DNA of 10,032 nucleotides from a bacterium (GCA_029781075.1 JAKOXJ010000033.1:1-10032); one strand, 5' to 3'; shown: positions 1 through 6,671, counted from the stretch's first letter. The notes: generated from the letters alone by a model not told the origin. Translations and numbers: made by a program.

Positions 1-2
1 CA

Positions 3-833
3 ACAGTCATCAGCCAGTTCCAACATTCTGCTTTGCCAAGCATCACTTCACCAATAACATTTAGAGAACTCACCAGCATCCTGAGTTTTACTACAATCTA
101 TAAACCAGAGTGGAACCTGTCCGTGCCATTGAATCTACTTCTGATCTTATTCTTAGTGCTATTTATAAAGCTACTTTCACATAATTATTCCAAAGCACTT
201 AAAAAAGAAAAGAATGGCCTAAATCTGTTCCTATCAATATTCTTAGTACCAATCGTTTTCTTCGCATTAATATCTATTCCACCGCTCAAACCGTACTTTA
301 TGGAAAGATACATGGCCCACTTTGTTATCTTCGCCTATGCCTTGATTGGCGTCACCCTAGACTCTGCCTGGCGAAACGGAAAACATCTCAGCTCAATAGT
401 TCTCACATTCTTAACTCTAGGACTTTTAGTGTCCGGTATGAATAACCTAAATAAAACTGGAAACTTCAACTTCCAAAGTTTAAATAAGCCAAACGCCAAA
501 ACTATCAGAAAAGATATTGGTAATTGCACTAGTTCAACTGTCGTGGCCGAAGATCCATTTTCCTACATCGATGCCTCATATTATTACTCAAACTGTGATC
601 TAAGATTCTTCAGCAAAGATGAACTTGGTCCATATGGTGGCTACGTCCCACTCCGTTTTAGCACGAGCAGAGTAAGCTCTACTAACGATATCAACGCATT
701 CACTGTTTACCATCTTCATTGGCAGAAAGATCCTGAATTCAAGATATCTCAAGACTCAAGGTATAGGCTAGTCCGGTCTACCAACTTCGACAAACACTAC
801 CTGGACGAATACAAGCTAATAAACCAACCCTAA
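3..833 (+). CDS. GT39-like membrane glycosyltransferase, C-terminal part (5' partial)
   Basis: The frame is open to the left edge, so the true start lies outside the window; the first available start (TTG at 33) is internal. The visible part reads as the end of a dolichyl-phosphate-mannose/ArnT-like (GT39/GT83 type) polytopic glycosyltransferase, which transfers a sugar from a polyprenyl-phosphate donor at the membrane. Supporting features are a short Q-F-rich loop at the left edge, about four hydrophobic helices (near 120-180, 215-285, 310-360 and 390-440), and the sequence PYFMERYMAHF before a helix, which resembles the P-x-F-x-x-RY motif near the C-terminal helices of this family. A soluble tail of about 120 residues follows, containing EDPFSYIDASYYY; such tails occur in prokaryotic GT39 proteins. 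Donor and acceptor cannot be deduced. The gene converges on the ABC permease with 23 bases between stop codons and no convincing terminator. Confidence 0.7.
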   Translation, partial: TVISQFQHSALPSITSPITFRELTSILSFTTIYKPEWNLSVPLNLLLILFLVLFIKLLSHNYSKALKKEKNGLNLFLSIFLVPIVFFALISIPPLKPYFMERYMAHFVIFAYALIGVTLDSAWRNGKHLSSIVLTFLTLGLLVSGMNNLNKTGNFNFQSLNKPNAKTIRKDIGNCTSSTVVAEDPFSYIDASYYYSNCDLRFFSKDELGPYGGYVPLRFSTSRVSSTNDINAFTVYHLHWQKDPEFKISQDSRYRLVRSTNFDKHYLDEYKLINQP

Positions 834-856
834 GTTAGTCTGTCTGTTCAAGACTT

Positions 857-1978
857 CTATTCCCACCTGAATACTTTAAAGGCTATAAAGTAGATTACAA
901 CACACCAAATCGCTAATAGGCCAACTTGTGGTCCAATATCCAGTATTGTTTTTCCTTCAGTAACGATCATTCTAGCTCCGTCAATTAAAGGTGTTAGAGG
1001 TAAGAAGTAAGAGATCTTCTGCAAGAACTCTGGCATCAAGAAGCGAGGGAAGAATACGCCACTTAAGAACATCATCGGGAAGACGACTATTTGCGAGAGC
1101 GGTGCAGCTTGACTCTCGTTCTTAGCCCAACCTCCAACAGCAAGACCAATGCCAAACATCGTAAACACTCCAAGTATAACTAGTAATATCAGACTCAAAT
1201 AATCACCGTTCATACTCAGATTAAAGAAGACTCGTGCACAAATAAACAAACTTGTCACAGACATGAGTCCAACCACAGAATAAGAAAGTGCATTTGCTAT
1301 AAAGTACTGCCTAACTCTGAGCGTCGTAGTACTTAGTCTCTTTAGGATCCCTTGCTGTTTTAACCTTGGGAATACATTGGTCGGCCCAAAGATCCCAAGG
1401 CTCAAGATAGAGAAGCCAAGAAGTCCAGCAAATGTGTAGTCGAACCTCCTTTGGCCTTTTTCTGCAGTAGATACCGAAACGACCGTAAATGGAGTCTCTG
1501 TTTTTACAAAACTATTATTGATCTCCGTAAAAGTTGAGTTCAAAATAGAGGTAAGTGTTTGAGCGGCCTGCTCGCTATTCTGGTTGTATAGGACCTTTGC
1601 CTGGCCTCCAGGATATTGCTTCCCAGGCACTATCTCTCCAAAATTTTCCGGAAGGACTATCGCCGCATCAAGCTCGCCTCTATTCATCTTTTCTTTAGCA
1701 AGGTCTGTTGTGTTAGCAGTTTCATCGACTTTAAAAGTATCACTGGACTTCATCTTTGCGACAAAGTTTTTAGAAAAATCAGTTTTGGAGTCATTTAGAA
1801 CTGCGACTTTAAAGCTGACCTTATTGTCTCCGCCAAATAATCCTCCAAAAACAAATAAGAATATAAGCGGGAATATAAAAGTAAAGAAGAGGGCTACTTT
1901 GTCTCTCAGAGTTCTCTTAGTTTCAATCTTTGCAAATGTTGAGACCGTGTACCATTCTTTTTTTAACTTATCTAACAT
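857..1978 (-). CDS. ABC-2 type exporter, permease subunit
   Basis: This 373-residue protein is the membrane half of an ABC-2 (DrrB/YhgE-like) exporter. It has one N-terminal membrane helix (about residues 28-47) followed by GGLFGG. An extracytoplasmic domain of about 140 residues (50-190) comes next, then about five helices in the C-terminal half. The segment LPLTPLIDGARMIVTEG between the last two helices is typical of the ABC2_membrane family. The ATG lies one base beyond the ATPase stop, so the two genes are translationally linked. An in-frame stop a few codons upstream rules out a longer start. The product probably dimerises and pairs with the ATPase encoded upstream (1980-2747). The substrate is unknown; relatives export drugs, lipids, polysaccharides or peptides. 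Confidence 0.9.
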   Translation of the reverse strand: MLDKLKKEWYTVSTFAKIETKRTLRDKVALFFTFIFPLIFLFVFGGLFGGDNKVSFKVAVLNDSKTDFSKNFVAKMKSSDTFKVDETANTTDLAKEKMNRGELDAAIVLPENFGEIVPGKQYPGGQAKVLYNQNSEQAAQTLTSILNSTFTEINNSFVKTETPFTVVSVSTAEKGQRRFDYTFAGLLGFSILSLGIFGPTNVFPRLKQQGILKRLSTTTLRVRQYFIANALSYSVVGLMSVTSLFICARVFFNLSMNGDYLSLILLVILGVFTMFGIGLAVGGWAKNESQAAPLSQIVVFPMMFLSGVFFPRFLMPEFLQKISYFLPLTPLIDGARMIVTEGKTILDIGPQVGLLAIWCVVIYFIAFKVFRWE

Positions 1979-1979
1979 A

Positions 1980-2747
1980 CTAATCTCTTAGCTCCTTTCC
2001 GGTAAGGTCAATAAAGACATCTTCTAAGTTGGCTTGCTCGACAACCTGCTTCTTCTTGAAGCCTTTCTTAAGAAGATTCTTTACTAAATTCTTGGGCGTA
2101 TCAAGAGCGATTATCTTTCCGCCATCCATAACAGCTATTCTGTCGCAAAGTATCTCGGCCTCATCCATATAATGGGTTGTTAGGATCACTGTCACGCCTC
2201 TATCCCTAACGCCCTCGATAAGCTCCCACAAGTTCCTGCGCGCCTGCGGATCAAGACCAGTAGTAGGTTCATCTAAAAAGAATACTTTTGGTCCGTGAAC
2301 TAGTGCGGCAGCGATACTAAGTCTCTGTTTTTGACCGCCAGAAAGGTTCTCTACAAACTCACCCGATTTTTCGGTAAGGTCGACATCGGCTAGGAACTTC
2401 ATCGCATCAACCTTCTCTCCATAGGCTGCTGCAAACATAGTAATTAGTTCTGTAAGTTTAGTTTTTTCTGCAAAAGCAGGGGATTGGGGCTGCACTCCGA
2501 TCAATGACTTAATTTTAAAAGGATCTTTTGCGACATCTACACCATCAAGGATCGCGCTGCCACCATCAATCTTTCTAAGAGCTTCTAGCATCTCTAAAGT
2601 GGTGGTCTTGCCCGCGCCATTAGGCCCTAAAATGCCAAAGATCTCACCCCGCTTTACTTCGAAATCAATTCCATTAACTGCCTTTTTTCCTTCATATATC
2701 TTTGTAAGGCCTTCAACCTTAACAATCACATCATTTTTTGTAGCCAT
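1980..2747 (-). CDS. ABC-2 type exporter, ATP-binding subunit (DrrA/CcmA-like)
   Basis: This 255-residue cytoplasmic ATPase drives the adjacent permease. All nucleotide-binding motifs are intact: Walker A GPNGAGKT at 41-48, Q-loop Gln86 (QPQS), signature LSGGQ at 135-139, Walker B FFLDE at 155-159 with the catalytic Glu159, D-loop GLDP, and the switch His191 in TTHYMDEAE. The C-terminal ANLEDVFIDLTGKELRD is the usual ending of the DrrA/NodI type, where it contacts the permease. Length is normal for a single-domain ABC protein. No Shine-Dalgarno precedes the ATG. An extended -10 box ends only 8 bases upstream, so the transcript may be almost leaderless (inference). The gene heads a two-gene minus-strand operon and is divergent from the FtsB-like gene. 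Confidence 0.95.
   Translation of the reverse strand: MATKNDVIVKVEGLTKIYEGKKAVNGIDFEVKRGEIFGILGPNGAGKTTTLEMLEALRKIDGGSAILDGVDVAKDPFKIKSLIGVQPQSPAFAEKTKLTELITMFAAAYGEKVDAMKFLADVDLTEKSGEFVENLSGGQKQRLSIAAALVHGPKVFFLDEPTTGLDPQARRNLWELIEGVRDRGVTVILTTHYMDEAEILCDRIAVMDGGKIIALDTPKNLVKNLLKKGFKKKQVVEQANLEDVFIDLTGKELRD
1992..1997 (-). promoter_or_regulatory. Distant Shine-Dalgarno for the permease gene
   Basis: On the minus strand AAGGAG lies inside the last codons of the ATPase gene, 13 bases before the permease ATG. The motif is strong but the spacing is longer than the usual 5-10 bases. Ribosomes ending the ATPase one base before the permease start could also reinitiate there without it. Confidence 0.4.
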
Positions 2748-2755
2748 ATATTTCT

Positions 2756-2785
2756 ATTCTATCAGACTAGCTTTACTGCTATAAT
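2756..2785 (-). promoter_or_regulatory. Candidate promoter of the ABC exporter operon (extended -10)
   Basis: Reading the minus strand, TGATAGAAT forms an extended -10 (TAGAAT hexamer at 2761-2756). The -35 match (TTATAG or ATTATA around 2785-2779) is weak, as expected for an extended -10 promoter. Initiation would fall near 2749, only 1-3 bases before the ATG at 2747, implying a leaderless or nearly leaderless mRNA. The -35 region overlaps the -10 box of the opposite promoter. Confidence 0.45.
2757..2785 (+). promoter_or_regulatory. Candidate promoter of the ftsB-like/ZIP genes (extended -10)
   Basis: TATAAT at 2780-2785 is a perfect -10 box and is preceded by TGC, giving an extended -10. 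The sequence 17 bases upstream (TTCTAT, 2757-2762) is a poor -35 match. The expected start is near 2792, giving a leader of about 20 bases before the ATG at 2813. It overlaps the minus-strand exporter promoter. Confidence 0.55.
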
Positions 2786-2812
2786 CTTCTTAAAAGTAGC
2801 CATAAAACAAAA

Positions 2813-3250
2813 ATGAAGCTTAAAGAAAAAATTAATCTAGATTCTTTGCCCCGTGTTTCGGATCTTAAAAGCACCGATTCTACAGAGCTGAAGGCAAAGT
2901 TTAAAAAAGCTACCTCCAGAAGTAGCTGGATAAATTATATAGTCATCTTTTTTAGTATTTACTTCGTTTGGAATACCGGTGTAGCTATTCGTCATAATCA
3001 AAAGCTTCAAACCAAATTAGAGACTTTAGAGAATAAAGCTCAGCTTCTAGAGGAGGCTAACAAAAACCTAGCATTACAGAAGAACTACTACTCGTCTAAG
3101 GAGTACCAAGAAAAAGCCACCAAAGATAACTTTAATCTAGCTGCTCCCGGTGAAAAAGTTATAATAATAAAAGATCTTCCTGCGCCAAAGGATAAATCAA
3201 ATAACATTTTCGCTGAGTTGCAAGAACTCCGCAAGCTAATAAATCAATAG
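2813..3250 (+). CDS. FtsB/DivIC-like septum formation initiator
   Basis: This 145-residue bitopic membrane protein has a basic cytoplasmic N-terminus of about 38 residues and a single membrane helix at about 39-58. A coiled coil at about 60-92 (QKLQTKLETLENKAQLLEEANKN) follows. After it comes EYQEKATKDNFNLAAPGEKVII at 97-118, matching the family pattern of a Tyr-Glu-Ala-Arg-like helix followed by a PGE-(K/R)-V-(I/V) turn. Known relatives (FtsB, DivIC) form the FtsL-FtsB/DivIC-FtsQ/DivIB complex that controls septal wall synthesis from the outer face of the membrane. The cytoplasmic N-terminus is somewhat longer than in FtsB and more like DivIC. No Shine-Dalgarno is visible. The ZIP gene begins four bases after the stop and is probably cotranscribed. 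FtsB cannot be separated from DivIC by sequence alone. Confidence 0.75.
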   Translation: MKLKEKINLDSLPRVSDLKSTDSTELKAKFKKATSRSSWINYIVIFFSIYFVWNTGVAIRHNQKLQTKLETLENKAQLLEEANKNLALQKNYYSSKEYQEKATKDNFNLAAPGEKVIIIKDLPAPKDKSNNIFAELQELRKLINQ

Positions 3251-3254
3251 ATAT

Positions 3255-4015
3255 ATGGAAGCAACAATTTACCAGGTCCTAATATTCTCAACAGTTGGTG
3301 GAGTCTTCTCATTAATCGGTGGTATGCTCCTACTTCGCTTTGGATCTGACGCAGAAAAAATATCACAGTACGCAGCTCCCTTTGCGGCAGGGTCGCTCCT
3401 TGCCGCCGCATTTCTAGATCTCTTAAAAGAATCTGCCGAAGGAGGACATTATAACCAAGGTCTAGCAGGGGCTCTTGCCGGCATCCTCCTGTTTTTTTAT
3501 TCTAGAAAGATTCTTCAGCTGGTTCCACCATCATCACCAACATGGTGAAGGCGAAATGAAAGACCCTAAAATCCATATGGTGATAGTAGGGGACACACTC
3601 CATAACCTAATAGACGGCATGGCGATGGGGGCGGCATTCTTAGTGAACCCACAAGTTGGTATTGTCACTGCTTTAGCTGTAGCAGCTCACGAGATCCCAC
3701 AAGAGATTGGAGATTTCGGCCTCTTGCTATCTAAGGGTATGTCAAAAAAGAAAGTTGCCATTGTAAATATCCTTAGTGCCCTAGTATCAGTTGCGGGCGC
3801 CTTGGGAGTCTTCGTTTTTTGGTAGCAACTCAGAAATTAATCTAGCTCCGCTTTTAGGCCTAGTAGCTGGAATGTTTATCTACATAGCGGTCAGTGACAT
3901 TATCCCCGAGATCCATCATAAATCGAGTAAAAAAGTCATTAATATCAGTACCATCATGCTCCTTTTAGGAGTCGTAATGGTCTCGGTTCTTTCACTTTCT
4001 TTACATCACAGTTAA
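3255..4015 (+). pseudogene. ZIP family metal transporter, interrupted by two frameshifts
   Basis: Three overlapping frames together encode one ZIP (ZupT/GufA-like) divalent metal transporter. Piece 1 starts at the ATG at 3255 and would stop at 3548. Piece 2 continues from about 3498 to a stop at 3825. Piece 3 runs from about 3820 to 4015. Dropping one T from the T7 run at 3492-3498 and one from the T6 run at 3815-3820 restores a continuous protein of about 252 residues. The restored protein has the family signatures: a His-rich loop HHHHQHGEGE before helix 4, helix-4 TLHNLIDGMAMG with the metal-binding HN..D set, helix-5 AAHEIPQEIGD, and the C-terminal AGMFIYIAVSDIIPE. Every metal-site residue I can place is preserved, so the gene is either recently broken, misassembled, or rescued by slippage. 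It starts four bases after the ftsB-like gene without a Shine-Dalgarno. The transported metal (Zn, Fe, Mn) is not determinable. Confidence 0.85.
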
Positions 4016-4020
4016 ATAAT

Positions 4021-4041
4021 TAACCCCTAGAAATAGGGTTA
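4021..4041 (+). terminator. Weak hairpin after the ZIP gene
   Basis: TAACCC pairs with GGGTTA, with a bulged C, two more A-T pairs and a GAAA loop. No U-tract follows, so intrinsic termination is uncertain. It sits between the ZIP stop and the tRNA and could mark the end of that transcript. Confidence 0.35.
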
Positions 4042-4077
4042 CATTTATGGTAAACTTATTCTTACCCATCAAAATAA

Positions 4078-4152
4078 CGCGGGGTAGAGCAGTGGCAGCT
4101 CGCGTGGCTCATAACCACGAGGTCGCAGGTTCGAGTCCTGCCCCCGCAACCA
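4078..4152 (+). tRNA. Initiator tRNA-fMet (CAT anticodon), CCA encoded
   Basis: A 75-base cloverleaf folds completely: acceptor CGCGGGG/CCCCGCA, D-stem GAGC/GCTC, anticodon stem CGTGG/CCACG with loop CTCATAA (anticodon CAT at 4110-4112), variable AGGTC, and T-arm GCAGG-TTCGAGT-CCTGC. A73 and an encoded CCA follow. It is the initiator rather than the elongator tRNA because C1 faces A72 (mismatch), as needed for formylation, and because it has the A11-U24 pair. Unusually, the three pairs under the anticodon loop are U29-A41, G30-C40, G31-C39, not the canonical three G-C pairs. The upstream promoter is unclear: a weak TGG-TAAACT extended -10 at 4048-4056 is possible. The gene stands alone and is followed by a strong terminator. 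Confidence 0.97.
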
Positions 4153-4169
4153 AGTTAGAATTGTTGAAA

Positions 4170-4190
4170 ACCTCCTCCGGAGGTCTTTTT
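4170..4190 (+). terminator. Rho-independent terminator after tRNA-fMet
   Basis: A perfect six-pair stem ACCTCC/GGAGGT with a three-base TCC loop is followed by C and five T residues. It begins 17 bases after the tRNA 3' end, the expected place for a tRNA transcript terminator. Confidence 0.85.
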
Positions 4191-4191
4191 G

Positions 4192-4220
4192 TTGTATAAA
4201 ATAAGCATAAGCGGTATAGT
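4192..4220 (+). promoter_or_regulatory. Candidate promoter of the GLUG surface-protein gene
   Basis: TTGTAT (4192-4197) and TATAGT (4215-4220) are separated by 17 bases, placing initiation near 4227 and giving a leader of about 30 bases. It begins directly after the tRNA terminator, so the surface protein has its own transcript. Confidence 0.55.
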
Positions 4221-4241
4221 TTGTAGCAAATAAGTGAAGAG

Positions 4242-4248
4242 TAGGGAG
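4242..4248 (+). promoter_or_regulatory. Shine-Dalgarno that sets the GLUG protein start
   Basis: TAGGGAG lies 9 bases before the ATG at 4258. It falls downstream of the in-frame GTG at 4234, so the ATG is the better start. That choice also gives a well-formed signal peptide directly at the N-terminus. Confidence 0.65.
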
Positions 4249-4257
4249 CACTATAAG

Positions 4258-6027
4258 ATGCCAAAGAGAGTATTTAATACCATTTCAGCGTTTTTAGCGA
4301 CGCTAGTTCTAGGTTGTTCAAGTTTATTAGCACCAGCATTAACGCATGCTTCAGCGCAATTTTCTTATGGAGATGGTTCTCCAGAGAATCCATACAAAAT
4401 ATCCAACTGTGAGCAACTAGCAGCTATTGCCAATGATCTAGATGCTAGTTACGAGTTGATCGTTAATATAGATTGCGGAAGTGCCAACTTCGCCCATATA
4501 GGAGATTCAGAAAATCCTTTCACAGGTACCTTAGAGGGCAATGATCATATTATTAGGGATGTTCGAGTAAATGATTTAGGTCTATTTGGAGAGATCCATG
4601 GGGCTTCTGATGAAAGTAGAGCAGCAGTTAAAAACCTAAAGCTAATCAACGTAGATGTAGTTGGTTCCCAAAATGTTGGAAGTCTTGCCGGTAAAGTCCA
4701 AAATGTCGATATAATCAATGTTCATTCTTGGTCTGAAGTAAGATCTGTAAGCGGACCATACGTTGGAGGTCTTATAGGCTTTGCCGGGTCAGGGTCCCTA
4801 ATTATGAAGAACTCGTTCCACGGGACGGTGATCGCATCAGGGGTAGTCGGAGGCTTTATTGGTACCGCAGTAGGATCTAACTATATTCAAGATAACTACG
4901 CAGTAACAACCATAACTGTCGGATCAGAAAGCAGCAGTAGTGTAGGTGGCTTCTTTGGGACTAATGCATCATATAATACTCAGAACAATTACGCAGTCAC
5001 TACTATAGATGCGGCAGATGCAGGCTTTAATACTACAGTTGGAGGTTTTGTAGGAGTATCTTCTGGAGGCCAAACCTTCTCTTTTGCTGTGATGGACTAC
5101 AACAGTGGAGCTGCACAACTGGGTGACTTTATGGGACTTTCTGCCAGCTCAACAATCGGCTCTGACCGCTATAAAGACAATGGTCATGGCTTCTCATCTA
5201 ATAGTGCCGACCCAGGTGCCGGTGGAGCACAAGCAGTTAATATGTCATCTAACCCAGGATACTTCTTCGACCAGAATAACGTACCATTAAGTAGCTGGGA
5301 TTTCTACAATACTTGGAAGGTACAAGAAAATGACTACCCAACACTTATCGGTGAGGATGCGTTTAGTGACGTCTCTAACGACATCAATGGCGATGAAGTT
5401 AATGATACTTATCAAGCAAATGTCATTGGTGTACCAGACGATAACGAGAACCTAACAGTAGTTGAGTTAAATAACGATACAAACTGCTCACTTGATCCGG
5501 CTGGATCATGGATCGACTCTGGGTACTACAAAGAAGATCCAGACTATCCTCTTCAAATACCCAGGATGACAGCCTTTACTGTTTATTGCCCAACTGTCGG
5601 TGCGCAAGTCCAAGTCACTCTAATCTACCCAGACCAATATGACACCTCAGATTCTGTCCTGAGATTCTATAACCCAGATACAAACGAGTACCACAATGTC
5701 TCTAATGTGACTTTTGGAACAAGGGTAATTGGAGGCAATACCGTAACAACAGCAACATATCTATTAGTGGATGGGGGAGAGAATGATACCGACGGAGTAG
5801 CCGATGGGGTTATTCACGACCCGGTGGGTATTGCAGTAAACAATGCACCGGTTCAGAGTAGCTCTTCACAGTCTGGCGGTAACTCATCAAATGGTACTTC
5901 AGGTAGCGGATTAGCATCAACTGGTCAATCTACCAGCTACCAGCTACTAATAGCGATATTATTAATTGCTGCCGCACCACTAACCGCACTAATGTTCAAG
6001 AAGAAGTTAGAGGTTCAAGAACGCTAG
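4258..6027 (+). CDS. Secreted GLUG-repeat surface protein with LASTG sortase signal
   Basis: From the ATG at 4258 this is 589 residues. A signal peptide covers residues 1-33 (PKR, hydrophobic core, HASA before Q34). The mature N-terminus (GDGSPENPYKISNCEQLAAIAN, then NPFTGTLEGNDHIIRDV) is the lead-in usual for GLUG-repeat beta-helix proteins. At least five GLUG-like units (VGSLAGKV, VGGLIGFA, VGGFIGTA, VGGFFGTN, VGGFVGVS) lie between about 139 and 300. A second domain runs from the Asp-rich DINGDEVNDT at 375 to DGGENDTDGVADGVIHDP at 505-522, resembling the choice-of-anchor U type domain with likely Ca-binding loops. A Ser/Gly/Asn linker follows, then LASTG (552-556), a hydrophobic segment and a positive tail: a complete cell-wall sorting signal of the LAxTG type. 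The role is probably adhesion or surface display; the ligand is unknown. A sortase is encoded about 3.5 kb downstream. Confidence 0.88.
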   Translation: MPKRVFNTISAFLATLVLGCSSLLAPALTHASAQFSYGDGSPENPYKISNCEQLAAIANDLDASYELIVNIDCGSANFAHIGDSENPFTGTLEGNDHIIRDVRVNDLGLFGEIHGASDESRAAVKNLKLINVDVVGSQNVGSLAGKVQNVDIINVHSWSEVRSVSGPYVGGLIGFAGSGSLIMKNSFHGTVIASGVVGGFIGTAVGSNYIQDNYAVTTITVGSESSSSVGGFFGTNASYNTQNNYAVTTIDAADAGFNTTVGGFVGVSSGGQTFSFAVMDYNSGAAQLGDFMGLSASSTIGSDRYKDNGHGFSSNSADPGAGGAQAVNMSSNPGYFFDQNNVPLSSWDFYNTWKVQENDYPTLIGEDAFSDVSNDINGDEVNDTYQANVIGVPDDNENLTVVELNNDTNCSLDPAGSWIDSGYYKEDPDYPLQIPRMTAFTVYCPTVGAQVQVTLIYPDQYDTSDSVLRFYNPDTNEYHNVSNVTFGTRVIGGNTVTTATYLLVDGGENDTDGVADGVIHDPVGIAVNNAPVQSSSSQSGGNSSNGTSGSGLASTGQSTSYQLLIAILLIAAAPLTALMFKKKLEVQER

Positions 6028-6067
6028 GTCTCTCAATTAAACCCAAATCTGGTAACCTTAGAGTTAT

Positions 6068-6601
6068 ATGAAATACATTGCTCTTCTACGTGGTATCAAT
6101 GTTGGTGGCAATAATAGGGTCGAGATGGCTCGGCTCAAAACTCTTTTTGAATCCCTCGGTCTTACAGATGTAAAAACTTATATAAACTCTGGCAATGTCA
6201 TATTCTCAACTAGCAAAAAAGATACAATGAAGCTTTGTTCTGAAATAGAAAAAGCCATAGAAAAAGAGTTCGGATTTTCAGTCCCAACTATAGTGAAGTC
6301 CGCTGAGCAGCTAAAAGTCATTGCAGAAGCTATACCAAGTGGTGCCAAAAACGATGGAGATATGAAGTGCGACGTTTTATTCCTATGGGATGAAGTAAAT
6401 TCACCAGATGTTCTTAATGATCTCGATGTTAGGGAGGGGACAGATGTAGTCAAATACGTCCCAGGGGCACTCATCTGGTCCGTCAAAAGATCAGATATAA
6501 ATAAAAGCAAATTACTAAAAATTGTCGGTACTCCATTCTACAAAAAAGTAACAATTAGAAACTGCAATACTACTAGAAAAATTGGTGGTTTAGTAACCTA
6601 G
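6068..6601 (+). CDS. DUF1697 family protein
   Basis: This 177-residue cytoplasmic protein has the full DUF1697 pattern: ALLRGINVGG at 5-14, TYINSGNVIF at 37-46, the middle GFSVPTIVKSAEQL, and RNCNTTRKI near the C-terminus. Length is normal for the family. The molecular function of DUF1697 proteins is not established, so none is assigned. The gene starts 40 bases after the surface-protein gene, with no clear promoter, terminator or Shine-Dalgarno between them. It could be read through from that gene, but nothing suggests a shared function. It ends 21 bases before the first CIRCE element of dnaK. Confidence 0.88.
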   Translation: MKYIALLRGINVGGNNRVEMARLKTLFESLGLTDVKTYINSGNVIFSTSKKDTMKLCSEIEKAIEKEFGFSVPTIVKSAEQLKVIAEAIPSGAKNDGDMKCDVLFLWDEVNSPDVLNDLDVREGTDVVKYVPGALIWSVKRSDINKSKLLKIVGTPFYKKVTIRNCNTTRKIGGLVT

Positions 6602-6603
6602 TG

Positions 6604-6619
6604 GCTGTTTTATAACAGC
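6604..6619 (+). terminator. Hairpin between the DUF1697 gene and the dnaK control region
   Basis: GCTGTT and AACAGC pair perfectly around a TTAT loop three bases after the stop codon. There is no following U-tract, so it is a weak terminator candidate; the next bases begin CIRCE 1. Confidence 0.35.
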
Positions 6620-6622
6620 GTA

Positions 6623-6649
6623 TTAGCACTCTTGCATTGAGAGTGCCAG
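6623..6649 (+). promoter_or_regulatory. CIRCE operator 1 (HrcA site, degenerate right arm)
   Basis: The left arm TTAGCACTC is a perfect CIRCE half. After exactly nine bases, the right arm GAGTGCCAG matches GAGTGCTAA at seven of nine positions. CIRCE is the binding site of the heat-shock repressor HrcA. The nine-base spacer holds TTGCAT, a candidate -35 box, so bound repressor would cover the promoter. Confidence 0.85.
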
Positions 6650-6660
6650 TTTGCTATATT
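6632..6660 (+). promoter_or_regulatory. dnaK candidate promoter P1
   Basis: TTGCAT (6632-6637) and TATATT (6655-6660) are 17 bases apart, and TGC immediately before the -10 makes it an extended -10. Initiation is expected near 6667, just upstream of CIRCE 2. P1 is therefore flanked by an operator over its -35 and another at its start site. Confidence 0.6.
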
Positions 6661-6671
6661 TTAATGTATAG

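Noticed and set aside
837..855. AGTCT/AGACT inverted repeat between the convergent GT39 and ABC permease genes
   Set aside because: It has only five pairs with a nine-base loop and no U-tract on either strand; it is not distinguishable from chance.
1584..1991. Plus-strand open frame of 135 codons opposite the ABC permease
   Set aside because: It is antisense to the N-terminal half of the permease, whose fold and partner ATPase are clear; the predicted protein looks like no family.
3521..3556. HHHHQHGEGE as a vector-derived His tag or contamination
   Set aside because: His-rich loops before helix 4 are normal in ZIP transporters, and the flanking sequence continues the family pattern in the corrected frame.
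4069..4251. Minus-strand open frame of 60 codons covering the tRNA
   Set aside because: It is antisense to a fully folded tRNA-fMet and its terminator; it has no homology I recognise and is a frequent false call over tRNA genes.
4234..4257. GTG at 4234 as an earlier start for the GLUG protein
   Set aside because: The Shine-Dalgarno TAGGGAG lies downstream of this GTG and is properly spaced from the ATG at 4258, which also begins a standard signal peptide.
4306..4323. Lipobox-like VLGC at residues 17-20 of the GLUG protein
   Set aside because: The hydrophobic core continues past the Cys, position -2 is Leu, a good signal peptidase I site (HASA) follows, and the protein has its own C-terminal anchor.
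4861..5015. Internal direct repeat (two near-identical NYAVTTI units) as a mobile or phase-variable element
   Set aside because: These are ordinary in-frame GLUG repeat units with diverged codons, not identical DNA copies, so slippage or recombination is not indicated.
6178..6510. Minus-strand open frame opposite the DUF1697 gene
   Set aside because: It is a shadow of a complete DUF1697 gene with all family motifs; no independent support.
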